A stretch of 64,000 bases of DNA from positions 3,720,001 through 3,784,000 of the forward strand of contig CAXXSX010000002.1 in NCBI GenBank assembly GCA_963677165.2. Direction: 5' to 3'. Of the stretch, positions 34,308 through 42,447 are shown piece after piece; the stretch's first letter is position 1; each line of letters opens with the position of its first letter. Source of the DNA: JAFGXT01 sp963677165 (GTDB lineage: Bacteria > Verrucomicrobiota > Lentisphaeria > Victivallales > SZUA-371). A program made the position numbers and the translations under genes. Under the pieces are notes generated by a model. It saw only the letters and a program-made list of their open reading frames with translations, ran no database searches and had not been told where the DNA came from.

Positions 34308-35726
34308 ATGCCAATGAGTAATCAGACTGAAGATATTGTAAAACTTTATTTTTCCCAGGGAACGCTGCTACTTGATGGTCCGGATGATGTGCTGGACTGT
34401 GTGGACGAGTACTTGAAATTTGACGAGCGCGTGAAAATGTTCCGGGCCCAGGCCTGCGATTATGGTCCGGTGGTGCTTGAGCTTCATCGACGCGGTATTT
34501 CTTTTGATGATCAGGCCAAAGCTTTTGAACCTCTTGAACTGACGCTGAAAAAATCCTTTCCGCCGCTGGAGCACCAGTCCGAGGCGCTCCAAGCCTGGAA
34601 AGAAGACGGGAAACGTGGTGTGGTTGTTCTCCCGACCGGTTCCGGTAAATCTTATCTGGCGGTTATGGCGATGGCGGAGGTGAAACGTCCTACGCTTGTT
34701 GCGGTTCCAACAATTGACCTGATGCAGCAGTGGGCCCGGCAACTTGAAAGCTTTTTCGGAGTAAAAGTCGGTATGCTTGGCGGCGGCAGTAAGGATATTT
34801 GCGATGTTACCGTTACCACATATGATTCTGCGGTGATTCACATGGAATTTATCGGCAACAGATTCGGTTTCTTTATTTTTGATGAATGCCACCATCTTCC
34901 TGGCGCTGTTACCCGTACTGCCGCAACTATGGCGATTGCTCCGTTCCGGCTTGGCCTCACCGCTACACCGGAACGTACTGACGACGGCGAGGACCTTATT
35001 TATGAATTGATCGGACCACTGGCTTGCCGGATTGATATCGATGAACTTGAAGGTGAGGTATTGGCTCCTTACATTACCAAACGGATTGAGTTGAAACTTG
35101 ACCCGGATGAAGCCGATGAATATACCCTGAACCGCAAAATCTACACTGATTTTCTCCGGCGAAACGGAATAACATTTCGGAATCCCGGCGATTGGCAGCG
35201 GTTTATCGGACAATGTGCCCGGCGACCGGGAGGGCGCGAAGCGTTTTCCGCCTATATGACCCAGAAGCGTATTGCCCGGGGCGGGCGCAGTAAGTTGCGT
35301 AAACTGTGGGAGTTGATTTGTGAGCACAGCGGAGAAAGACTGATTGTTTTTACCGCGGAAAATGATACCGCTTATGAGATCGGCAATCGCTTCCTTCTGC
35401 CGGTGCTGACCCATAAAACCAAAGCTCCTGAGCGGAAAGATATGCTTGATAAATTTTGTTCGGGAGAATATCCGGCTTTGGTGACCAGTAATGTTTTGAA
35501 TGAAGGGGTTGATGTGCCTGAAGCAAGTGTGGGAATTGTAATTTCCGGCAGCGGCAGCATTCGGGAGCATGTTCAGCGGCTTGGACGTATTCTGCGTTCT
35601 GTCGAGGGCAAACAGGCGGTGCTTTATGAATTGATCAGTGAAGGTACCTCTGAGGTGAATGTAAGTGCCCGGCGTCGGGATCATCGAGCGTATAAAAACC
35701 GCTCCTTTTTCAGGAGGAAATCCTGA
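34308..35726 (+). CDS. XPB-type DNA helicase (archaeal XPB-II-like)
   Basis: 472 residues from the ATG at 34308 (34314 possible). A ~85-residue N-terminal domain resembles the damage-recognition domain of XPB. Then come the SF2 motifs: PLEHQSEALQAW (Q-like), VVLPTGSGKSYLA (Walker A), FIFDECHHLPG (DEAH-type), LGLTATPERTDDGED, FTSEN-like LIVFTAENDTA, NVLNEGVDVPEASV and EHVQRLGRILR. The insert between the two RecA-like halves (GREAFSAYMTQKRIA) matches the thumb-like region. XPB unwinds or remodels damaged DNA. It overlaps the Bax1-type gene by one base (TGATG). Confidence 0.85.
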   Translation: MPMSNQTEDIVKLYFSQGTLLLDGPDDVLDCVDEYLKFDERVKMFRAQACDYGPVVLELHRRGISFDDQAKAFEPLELTLKKSFPPLEHQSEALQAWKEDGKRGVVVLPTGSGKSYLAVMAMAEVKRPTLVAVPTIDLMQQWARQLESFFGVKVGMLGGGSKDICDVTVTTYDSAVIHMEFIGNRFGFFIFDECHHLPGAVTRTAATMAIAPFRLGLTATPERTDDGEDLIYELIGPLACRIDIDELEGEVLAPYITKRIELKLDPDEADEYTLNRKIYTDFLRRNGITFRNPGDWQRFIGQCARRPGGREAFSAYMTQKRIARGGRSKLRKLWELICEHSGERLIVFTAENDTAYEIGNRFLLPVLTHKTKAPERKDMLDKFCSGEYPALVTSNVLNEGVDVPEASVGIVISGSGSIREHVQRLGRILRSVEGKQAVLYELISEGTSEVNVSARRRDHRAYKNRSFFRRKS

Positions 35727-36979
35727 TGTTGACGAAAGACCTACTACGTTTCCGCATTGTAAATTCCGCTGCTAAACCGCAGTTTATAAATGTTTCTGAT
35801 CCTGATTTACTTACTTTGGCAGAACGCTTGATTGAGTGTTACCGGCTTGAAGAAGGACAAGTGTGTTCTTTGCTTGAGATTCGTGAGGAGGTTGAGAATC
35901 AGATTCATTCTTACCCTAATGAAAAAATAGCGCAGGGGCTGAACAAGATCATTCTTGACCGTTGTGACTTTAGTAATCCTGATGAATTTGACTATCCGGC
36001 TTTGCGAGCTGAGATATTTGCGGCTTCGGCTGCTGTTCTGAAAAAAGAGACATCCGGCCTTTCGCCTGAAAAACTGGCCGACAAGGTCAGAAATTCTTTG
36101 TCGACGGATGCCGGCAAGCTGTTTGACGCAGGAATGTACAGTGATTTGCCGGGAAATGAGACTTTGATAAAGAGTCCGTCGGTGTTTCCGCGTGAACTGC
36201 TTGAGCGGTATAATTGTTCACTGGTTCAGTCCCTTTTGCTTTTCAGTGGGAGCCTTGAATTGATAATTGAAGATCCGGAACCGGCTAAAATGCGTCGGAT
36301 GTTTAAGTATCTCAAATTCTTCCGGCTATTGGCGAAAATCACTTCCGTTGCCGGGAACCGCAGGTTTAAAGAGGCTCCGGAAAAGCTCAAAATTATCATT
36401 GACGGTCCAATCAGTCTGTTTGAAAATACCCGAAAATACGGACTGCAGCTGGCCTGTTTTTTTCCGGCGATACTGGATATGAAAAAATGGAAACTGAAAA
36501 CTATTGTGAATCCTAAAAATCGCGAACTGAAACTTAATCTGGATGAAAGCAGTAAACTGGTGGGGCACTATCGTAATTTCAGTTCTTATGTACCGGAGGA
36601 AATAGCGATGTTCCATCGGTTGTTCAAAACTAAAGTTTCTGACTGGAAGATCACCGGAAACGCTCCATTGTTTCAGGCGGATAACCATGAACTTATATTT
36701 CCCGATCTGAGCTTTACCGATGAATCAGACAGGACAATCCATTTAGAATTGTTTCATCGCTGGCATTCTGTTCCGCTGCTGGAAAGGCTGGAATTCTGTA
36801 ACAGAAATCCAGACCTGCCGTTGATTATTGGAATCGACCGTGCGCTTTACAAGAAGCCGGAGGTCAAAGATCGGGTTGATTCCAGTGAATATTTTCAGCA
36901 GGCCGGATTTTTGTTTCGTGATTTTCCCGGCGTTGATAATGTCAGGAAAATTCTCAACGCCAGGGCTAAGCTTAATTGA
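35726..36979 (+). CDS. Bax1/DUF790-family nuclease, partner of XPB
   Basis: 417 residues. The N-terminus LTKDLLRFRIVNSAAKPQFIN is typical of DUF790/Bax1, which in archaea binds XPB and cuts DNA at bubbles in nucleotide-excision-repair-like reactions. The C-terminal nuclease core reads LIFPDLSFTD...IHLELFHRWH, a PD-(D/E)xK-like arrangement, followed by LERLEF, where many members have a lysine and this one arginine. The one-base overlap with the helicase gene supports a physical complex. It abuts the convergent LamG-pseudopilin gene with no spacer. Confidence 0.8.
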   Translation: MLTKDLLRFRIVNSAAKPQFINVSDPDLLTLAERLIECYRLEEGQVCSLLEIREEVENQIHSYPNEKIAQGLNKIILDRCDFSNPDEFDYPALRAEIFAASAAVLKKETSGLSPEKLADKVRNSLSTDAGKLFDAGMYSDLPGNETLIKSPSVFPRELLERYNCSLVQSLLLFSGSLELIIEDPEPAKMRRMFKYLKFFRLLAKITSVAGNRRFKEAPEKLKIIIDGPISLFENTRKYGLQLACFFPAILDMKKWKLKTIVNPKNRELKLNLDESSKLVGHYRNFSSYVPEEIAMFHRLFKTKVSDWKITGNAPLFQADNHELIFPDLSFTDESDRTIHLELFHRWHSVPLLERLEFCNRNPDLPLIIGIDRALYKKPEVKDRVDSSEYFQQAGFLFRDFPGVDNVRKILNARAKLN

Positions 36980-38158
36980 TTATTTGGGGGATCCCATCAG
37001 GTAATGTCCTTTTATTTCCGATGGTTTTAGTTCCGCATTGTATATTGCCAACTCGTCGATAATTCCGTTGAATGAACTGCCGGGAGTGCTGGAGCCGCCC
37101 ACAGAAGTTTCTCCGAAATAATAAAGAATCGGGCTGTCTTCATAGAGTTCCTGTTCAAGTTTGCCGTTAATGTATGTTTTCAGCATTCCGGTATCACAGT
37201 TATAGGTTGTTACGACATGATACCATTGATTGGGACTGAATTCATAGTCTATATTGCTGGTCTGCAGGATAATGGCTTCCTTGGATTTCATGGTACCCCA
37301 GGCATAGCCTCCTCCAACGCCCTGACGATTGTTGGGATTGGACCATTCGCGCAGTCTTGAATAACTGATCGCAAGGTTTTTTGATGAGATTTCCATACAG
37401 AACATTTCGTCATTGTCTTTGTTGGCTCCCCAGCCGTTACCGTTATTACCATTCTGATTCTGATTCTGATTCTGATTCTGATTAGTCGTTCCTCCTCCGC
37501 TGCTGGAACTGCTGCTGGAACTGCTGCTGGAGCAACTCCCGTTTCCGTTACTTGAGCTTGTGCAAACCGTTCCGAAAGTCAGAATACTGTTGGAGAAGCT
37601 GTATGCATTGCTTGAGGATGGTTCCGTTGCGGCAACAGTGGTTGGAGGACCGTAAATGATTCCGCTGGTTTGGAGGGTTTCTGATGACGAGGACGGATAA
37701 TTGGTTTTGAATAAAAGGCAGTCGCTGCATTCTACGGGATAAATCCATAATTCAACGGTAAATTCCCGGTCAAGACGATTGATTGTATTGTTGGCTGAAA
37801 TATTCAGATAACTATCTATGCCGTTGAACTGTAATGCACCTTTGCCACTCCAGCGACCCCAGACCCATGCTGCGTCATTGATTGCGGCATTGACTTTTGT
37901 CTGGTCATATCCGGTGTGATTTACGCCGAAAGCTCTGTTGGTCAGGATTAATTGATTGTCTTCGCCGTCCTGAAAATCAAAATATGTTACCAGGTCGGGG
38001 GTTGCTTTCAGGTTGGTTTTATATGCCAGCCAGCGTCCGTATCTGCCTTTTGCTTTTGCCCCCAGTGTTGCTGACAGTAACATACCTGCCAGCAAAGAGA
38101 TGATTGATACTGCTATGAGTATCTCAATTAACGTGAAATTTCTCTTCCTTGGTTTCAT
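36980..38158 (-). CDS. Pseudopilin-type N-terminus fused to a LamG domain (copy 1)
   Basis: 392 residues. MKPRKRN-FTLIEILIAVSIISLLAGMLLSATL gives a pilin methylation site and helix. A LamG/concanavalin-like jelly roll follows: LVTYFDFQDGED, GKGALQFNGIDSYLNIS, REFTVELWIYP, NQWYHVVTTYNCD, FNGIIDELAIYN. An insert at ~200-245 is low complexity: a Ser-rich run and five Asn-Gln dipeptides, encoded by 12-bp and 6-bp DNA repeats. It may be a pilus-tip-like subunit that binds carbohydrate. Paralogue of the gene upstream; downstream of a receiver-kinase gene. Confidence 0.82.
   Translation of the reverse strand: MKPRKRNFTLIEILIAVSIISLLAGMLLSATLGAKAKGRYGRWLAYKTNLKATPDLVTYFDFQDGEDNQLILTNRAFGVNHTGYDQTKVNAAINDAAWVWGRWSGKGALQFNGIDSYLNISANNTINRLDREFTVELWIYPVECSDCLLFKTNYPSSSSETLQTSGIIYGPPTTVAATEPSSSNAYSFSNSILTFGTVCTSSSNGNGSCSSSSSSSSSSSGGGTTNQNQNQNQNQNGNNGNGWGANKDNDEMFCMEISSKNLAISYSRLREWSNPNNRQGVGGGYAWGTMKSKEAIILQTSNIDYEFSPNQWYHVVTTYNCDTGMLKTYINGKLEQELYEDSPILYYFGETSVGGSSTPGSSFNGIIDELAIYNAELKPSEIKGHYLMGSPK
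37451..37535. repeat. Coding microsatellites inside the LamG pseudopilin
   Basis: ATTCTG repeats five and a half times (37451-37483), encoding Asn-Gln dipeptides. A 12-bp unit of GCTGCTGGAACT type occurs about three times (37500-37535), encoding serines. Both periods are multiples of three, so copy changes would alter linker length without shifting frame. Confidence 0.85.
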
Positions 38159-38225
38159 CTCATTTTTTCTCCTTGATCTGTTATCTGTACAACGAATTGA
38201 GTTAATTATAATATCAGGTTTGTTT

Positions 38226-39269
38226 TTATTTTGGACGGCCCATTTCGTAATGGTTCAGAACTTCCCGTGCGGTTAATGCGCGGTTGTAAATGCCGAATTC
38301 ATCTATTAGGCCGTGAAACGACTCTCCGGGAGTATCGGTTCCTCCGATAAAGGATTCGCCGAAATAGAATACAACTGGGCGTTTTTCTTCGCTGTCTTCC
38401 AGTAGTTTGCTGTTGACGTAGACTTTTATATTATAATTTTTTGCCGAGTAGGTGATCATTATATGATACCATTTCCCGGGCACAACATCAATAAAGCAGG
38501 AGCTGGTGATTTGTAATTTCGCATCTTTTGTCAGCATGGTGCCCCAGGCATAACCGACGGCGCTGCCTTGCGGGTCACTGGGATTAACCCAGTTTCGGTC
38601 CACTACAAATGATACATCCATTTTTTTATTTGTTTGCACTTCCAAGGCGAATATTTCGTCTTTGACATCTTGTCCCCAACCAGTACCTCCACCTGAATTA
38701 TTAGCCGTTTTGGTATCTTTCTGGGCCGGGTTGGAAGAGCTTGCGGTGTCTCCTGCCGGCAGGGTGTGTTGAGATTTGAATAAAATACAGTCTTGTTCCA
38801 TACTGTAAGGATATACCCACATTTCAACCGAAAACTCACGCGACAGGTGTTGTACTTTGTTGTCATCTATAATAGAAATATAACTTTGAACTCCATCGAA
38901 TTCCAGCGCGCCTTTGCCGCGCCAGCGACCCCAGGTCCATTTTGCCTGATTGATGGTTCCGTCAAGTAGAACCTGATCGTAACCTGAGCGGTTGAGTCCG
39001 AAGGCGCGATTTTGGATTATCTTTCCTTCCCCATCCTGGAAATCGAAGTATGCTACCAACTCTGGTTCGGCTTTGAGGTTGCTTTTGTATCCCAGCCAGC
39101 GTCCGTAGCGGCCGCGAGACCTGGCATCTGCCAGAGCTGATAACAACATTCCGCATAGAGTAGAGATAATTGCCACTGCAACGAGAATTTCGATAAGAGT
39201 GAAATTACTTCTTGTTAGTTTTCTTGCTTTTGTTGGTCTTTTTACCTTTTTTTGACTTCTTGGATTCAT
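38226..39269 (-). CDS. Pseudopilin-type N-terminus fused to a LamG domain (copy 2)
   Basis: 347 residues from the ATG at 39269 (39284 also possible). The leader is basic, then SNFTLIEILVAVAIISTLCGMLLSAL. The LamG part closely parallels copy 1: LVAYFDFQDGEG, GKGALEFDGVQSYISI, REFSVEMWVYP, GKWYHIMITYS, FHGLIDEFGIYNRAL. The short Ser/Thr/Asn linker lacks the repeats of copy 1. The start lies 65-80 bases inside the 3' end of the receiver-kinase gene, in another frame; no start codon exists between the overlap and FTLIE, so the overlap is real and implies coupled translation. Confidence 0.82.
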   Translation of the reverse strand: MNPRSQKKVKRPTKARKLTRSNFTLIEILVAVAIISTLCGMLLSALADARSRGRYGRWLGYKSNLKAEPELVAYFDFQDGEGKIIQNRAFGLNRSGYDQVLLDGTINQAKWTWGRWRGKGALEFDGVQSYISIIDDNKVQHLSREFSVEMWVYPYSMEQDCILFKSQHTLPAGDTASSSNPAQKDTKTANNSGGGTGWGQDVKDEIFALEVQTNKKMDVSFVVDRNWVNPSDPQGSAVGYAWGTMLTKDAKLQITSSCFIDVVPGKWYHIMITYSAKNYNIKVYVNSKLLEDSEEKRPVVFYFGESFIGGTDTPGESFHGLIDEFGIYNRALTAREVLNHYEMGRPK

Positions 39270-41091
39270 TTTTACTGCCCTCATCTTTAGGAGGAATATA
39301 CTTTGAGCTTAAAAAACCACATCTCGGACATACCAGGGATTTCTTAATCATCCGGTTTTTCTTTGAACGTCCGGTTCCTTTCTTAAATGTTGGTTTTACC
39401 CATGGAAATACATTTTTACACCGCTGGCATTCCATTGCGAATCCCAATGGCCCCCCACAATCAGAGCATTTTGCTCCGTTAATATTCTTTAATTTACGGA
39501 CCTCAATTTTGCCGCATTTTCTACACATTGTTTTTACGCTGGGCAAATCTTCTTTTATTTTGGGTTTGTAATGAAAATAAGATACCGCAACATAACCTAC
39601 GGCATTAAAGAGTACTGCTGCGATTATCAGGATCATCAAAGGCTTGAGAAATTTCCGGTTTGCCGGACTGACCTTTTTGCTGTCATACATTAAAGTTCCA
39701 TAAACCGCATTGCCTACCTTATCGAAGAATCTTCCGAATGCCGTTTTTTCTTTGTCGGCATCCCGGAAAAAACCATCAAGCATAGTACGAGTCTTTTTTG
39801 CGGAACTTTCCTGGGTTTGAAGTAGCTTTTTACGTTCTTCTGGATCAGGATATGATAATCGTCTTTGGGCTTTGCCGCTTTCTATGCAGTCATAAACGAA
39901 CTGAAAGCCGTGACGAAGGCCTTCCAGGGTTGAACGTTCGTTCGGGTTCTTACTCATCATGCAGGATACCAGTTCGGAAAATTCACAAGAAAAACCTTCA
40001 ACCAGAATAGAAATCGGCATGGGGACAAAATTCACCTGTCTGAACATAGATACCAGTGGCTTGCCGGATAAAAACGGATTATCACCGGTGACGGCTTCAT
40101 AGATGGTTATGCCCAAGCTGTAAATATCGCTTTGGATTGTTAACGGGGTGGTTTCTTCCAGGCTTTCCGGACAGACGTATGATACAGTTCCCCATACTTC
40201 TGATTTGAGTGGCATTGTTGAGGTATCGCGTGAATATACCATTCCGAAGTCTGTGAGTTTATAACGGTCCTCATGAACAATGATATTTTCGGGTTTGATA
40301 TCCAGATGGGTTAAATCATGTCGCTGTAATTCTTCCAATGCGTCAATGATCTGCAAAGCCAGTATACAGGCTTCTTTTTCCGTTAATTGATGAGCGGTGA
40401 GGAGTTTTTTGAGGTTGCTGCTGGCCGCATATTCAAGAATTAGATAGATCTGACCGTTGTGTTGTCCGTAATCATAAATTTTTATAATGTGTTCTGAACT
40501 GAGCTGCTGGAATTGGGAAACCAGTTCAATAAAACGCCGTAGAGTTACATCATCTGAAACATTTTCATTTAACAGTTTGATTGCTACATAATGTCCGGGT
40601 TTTCGAGTGTCTTCGGCCAAAAAGACAACTGAATGTGCTCCATATCCGATAGCCTTATCGATTTTATACCGATCAAGAAAATTGACCTTATTGCGCAGCA
40701 GATCAAGCTCCTTACGGTTCAAAGACGAAATTTTGAGGAAGTTCTTGAGTTTTGCGACCAGTGCCGTTTCGCGGATTGGTTTTAGCAGATAGTCATCGGC
40801 TCCGGCATTGAATCCTTCGGCAATATCTTCTTCACTGTCGTTGGCGGAAACGATTATTACCGGGACATGTACTCCTTGCGGAAGTTGGCGGATTTCCATA
40901 CAGGCATCCAGCCCGGACATAACAGGCATGGTTATATCAAGGATGAGCAGGTCAGCAGGTTTTTCCTTAAATGCATCAACTGCTTCCTGTCCATTACAGC
41001 ATATTACAAATTCGTGACCAAGAGAATCCAGCATGTGTGAGTAAACACGCTGAAGTCCCAGGTCGTCATCTGCCGCGATAATTCTGGCCAT
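39205..41091 (-). CDS. Receiver - Ser/Thr kinase - membrane span - zinc ribbon protein
   Basis: 628 residues from the ATG at 41091 (AGGAAA upstream; the ATG at 41124 adds 11 residues before the conserved ARIIAADDD). Residues 1-~120: response-regulator receiver with phospho-acceptor Asp52 in LLILDITMP. Residues ~140-410: Hanks-type kinase with Lys172 (VAIKLL), Asp264 (HLDIKPEN), Asp281 (DFG). Residues ~495-515: membrane span. Residues ~530-600: several CxxC pairs (CRKCG, CSDCG, CQRCK, CPRCG) forming zinc ribbons, then a Lys-rich tail. It probably links a phosphorelay to protein phosphorylation at the inner membrane. It precedes two LamG-pseudopilins, which may be its output. Confidence 0.85.
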   Translation of the reverse strand: MARIIAADDDLGLQRVYSHMLDSLGHEFVICCNGQEAVDAFKEKPADLLILDITMPVMSGLDACMEIRQLPQGVHVPVIIVSANDSEEDIAEGFNAGADDYLLKPIRETALVAKLKNFLKISSLNRKELDLLRNKVNFLDRYKIDKAIGYGAHSVVFLAEDTRKPGHYVAIKLLNENVSDDVTLRRFIELVSQFQQLSSEHIIKIYDYGQHNGQIYLILEYAASSNLKKLLTAHQLTEKEACILALQIIDALEELQRHDLTHLDIKPENIIVHEDRYKLTDFGMVYSRDTSTMPLKSEVWGTVSYVCPESLEETTPLTIQSDIYSLGITIYEAVTGDNPFLSGKPLVSMFRQVNFVPMPISILVEGFSCEFSELVSCMMSKNPNERSTLEGLRHGFQFVYDCIESGKAQRRLSYPDPEERKKLLQTQESSAKKTRTMLDGFFRDADKEKTAFGRFFDKVGNAVYGTLMYDSKKVSPANRKFLKPLMILIIAAVLFNAVGYVAVSYFHYKPKIKEDLPSVKTMCRKCGKIEVRKLKNINGAKCSDCGGPLGFAMECQRCKNVFPWVKPTFKKGTGRSKKNRMIKKSLVCPRCGFLSSKYIPPKDEGSKNESKKSKKGKKTNKSKKTNKK

Positions 41092-41209
41092 GTCCGATTT
41101 CCTGCTTATAAAATATACACGCAACCTCTTAATATTTATAAACGGTCAAGCGGATTTTCGCAAGGGGGGTATATGAAATTATTTCTAGTGAGAAGCCTTA
41201 GATAACTAC

Positions 41210-41250
41210 AAAAAGAAGCCGCCCGGGATGCTCGAATGTCCCCGGGCGGC
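41210..41250 (-). terminator. Hairpin with U-tract on the minus strand
   Basis: GCCGCCCGGG (41218-41227) and CCCGGGCGGC (41241-41250) pair perfectly around a 13-base loop; on the minus strand TTCTTTTTG follows. It could end transcripts coming from the sigma/anti-sigma operon before the kinase gene. The same stem is also the 5' stem of the structured element on the plus strand. Confidence 0.6.
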
Positions 41251-41280
41251 AAACCCTAATTTAATGAGCGTTATCAGGCG

Positions 41281-41321
41281 ATACTTTCAGGAGAGGCAGA
41301 TGGACACTTGAAAGGTAATAT
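41281..41321. repeat. 41-bp identical direct repeat, copy 1
   Basis: Identical over 41 bases to 41468-41508; identity stops sharply on both sides. On the plus strand it contains CAGGAGAGG followed 3 bases later by an ATG-GAC-ACT-TGA three-codon frame. Confidence 0.95.
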
Positions 41322-41467
41322 TGCCTGAAACTTCATTAAATCAGGATTATTAAATTGTAATATCAACACAGTCATGCCTTTCGGCAGACTTGATCATTTT
41401 TAAGAGCCGTCCGGATTCCAGTGGAATCCGGACGGTGAAACCCAAATCAACAAGCAAGTTACAGCTC

Positions 41468-41508
41468 ATACTTTCAGGAGAGGCAGATGGACACTTGAAA
41501 GGTAATAT
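41468..41508. repeat. 41-bp identical direct repeat, copy 2
   Basis: Second copy of the block at 41281-41321, 187 bases downstream, preceded by its own hairpin and AAACCC. Confidence 0.95.
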
Positions 41509-41551
41509 GTACCGCAATGTCATTGACCTGGGAAATTGTATTGTCTTCCGG

Positions 41552-41581
41552 CTGATTAAACCGAACTAATAATCAGTTTTT
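41552..41581 (+). terminator. Candidate plus-strand terminator after the tandem elements
   Basis: CTGATTA (41552-41558) pairs with TAATCAG (41570-41576), followed by TTTTT. It overlaps the last codons of the opposite-strand gene ending at 41573. No plus-strand gene precedes it, which supports a plus-strand non-coding transcript. Confidence 0.5.
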
Positions 41582-42115
41582 ATCCTTTGGAGAATCATTA
41601 TCAAAGTCTCGTGTATCCGACATTTGTGAAGGCGGAGGGCCCATGCCACCAGGTGGTGGACCGTTAGGATGATCGCCCATCTGTTCGCGGGGAGGTCCTC
41701 CACGCATCGGGTTCTTATGATGTTCCATAGCTTCGGATTTCATTTTTTCTAATTTTGCCAGTTGCTCCTTGTTTACAATAGGAGCAATACTGTCAAACAA
41801 CGTATTAAAAGTCTCTACATATTTAGGCGCATTCTGTTTCCTGAGTGCTTCCATGGTTGTAGACCATTGATTGACCAATGGGGCTACTTTTTTACTTTGG
41901 TCAGGAGTTAACTGAAGTCGTCTTTCAATTCTTTCCAGCATCATGGACTTGATTTTTTTAGGTGTCGGAGGTGGCATCGGGCGACGTTTTCTTGGTGGTG
42001 CCGGACGCAACAGCGATCCTGAAAAATATCCGGCAACTGCCCCGGAGAAAAAAATCACCAAAGCAAGAGCTGTCGTGATAATTATATTTTTGTTTGCAGC
42101 TGAAATTTTTTTCAT
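41573..42115 (-). CDS. Spy/CpxP-like periplasmic protein with membrane anchor
   Basis: 180 residues. An N-terminal membrane span (IIITTALALVIFFSGAVAGYF) is followed by a Pro/Arg-rich linker, a helical region (MLERIERRLQLTPDQSKKVAPLVNQWSTTMEALRK) of the LTxxQ type seen in Spy/CpxP and heavy-metal sensor proteins, and a low-complexity Pro/Gly/Met/His tail. The likely role is periplasmic chaperone or stress sensing. The start overlaps the preceding gene by 4 bases (ATGA). Confidence 0.7.
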   Translation of the reverse strand: MKKISAANKNIIITTALALVIFFSGAVAGYFSGSLLRPAPPRKRRPMPPPTPKKIKSMMLERIERRLQLTPDQSKKVAPLVNQWSTTMEALRKQNAPKYVETFNTLFDSIAPIVNKEQLAKLEKMKSEAMEHHKNPMRGGPPREQMGDHPNGPPPGGMGPPPSQMSDTRDFDNDSPKDKN

Positions 42116-42447
42116 AAACTGGCCACCATATTCAAACTGGTTTCATATGTACTGTATGGTAAATCCGTTGCATAATCATGCTGCAATGTGGTTGATGCAC
42201 CGGCATTGCTCAAATAGACAACCGCGCAAATTACTGCTACAGCAATAGATCCTACCGCGAAACGAGTCAGAAAACCAACAGGGAACAGCATTGTTTTGGC
42301 TGCGGTCATCGCGCTTCTGGCGGCCATGAGCCTGACTGAAGCAATGACTTCATCCTGCCAGTTCTCTTCCAGCGAAATCGTTGGTCTGGCTTTATAAGAT
42401 TCGCTCATTAGCGATTCAATATTATGGATTTTTCTGTTTTTATTCAT
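42112..42447 (-). CDS. Small membrane protein, probable anti-sigma factor
   Basis: 111 residues. A ~55-residue cytoplasmic helical part (SLEENWQDEVIASVRLMAAR) precedes one membrane span (TRFAVGSIAVAVICAVVYL) and a short periplasmic tail. It lacks a zinc-binding His-Cys motif. Position is the main evidence: it overlaps the sigma gene before it and the Spy-like gene after it by 4 bases each, the usual place for an anti-sigma factor. Confidence 0.65.
   Translation of the reverse strand: MNKNRKIHNIESLMSESYKARPTISLEENWQDEVIASVRLMAARSAMTAAKTMLFPVGFLTRFAVGSIAVAVICAVVYLSNAGASTTLQHDYATDLPYSTYETSLNMVASL

Larger units (their letters stand above)
41218..41581. ncRNA. Tandem pair of structured elements with an identical 41-bp core (candidate non-coding RNA)
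   Basis: Two units follow each other. Each has a strong hairpin (41218-41250; 41407-41435, a perfect 13-bp stem with a 3-base loop), then AAACCC, then ~26 variable bases, then a 41-bp identical block (41281-41321; 41468-41508). Within the block CTTTCA and TGAAAG pair. Outside it, unit 1 continues the stem (TCAGGC/GCCTGA, TTTAATG/CATTAAA), while unit 2 uses different complementary bases (CATA/TATG, TCAA/TTGA). That covariation suggests selection on RNA structure. On the plus strand a hairpin plus TTTTT (41552-41581) could end the RNA. Orientation is not settled: read on the minus strand, the apical loop exposes a C-rich CCTCTCC that could pair with ribosome-binding sites. Confidence 0.5.

Noticed and set aside
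34368..35684. A 438-codon minus-strand frame opposite the helicase
   Set aside because: It lies entirely within a gene with all SF2 helicase motifs and has no recognisable domain.
41281..41321. SAM-I riboswitch, because of a short AGAGAGGC-like match
   Set aside because: Only about 16 bases resemble the SAM-I consensus. The GGCCC/CCCGGCAACC parts and the downstream expression platform are missing, and no methionine gene follows.
41286..41321. Three-codon frame ATG-GAC-ACT-TGA with a good ribosome site, present in both 41-bp copies
   Set aside because: Possibly translated, but too short to call a gene. It is recorded only as part of the element.
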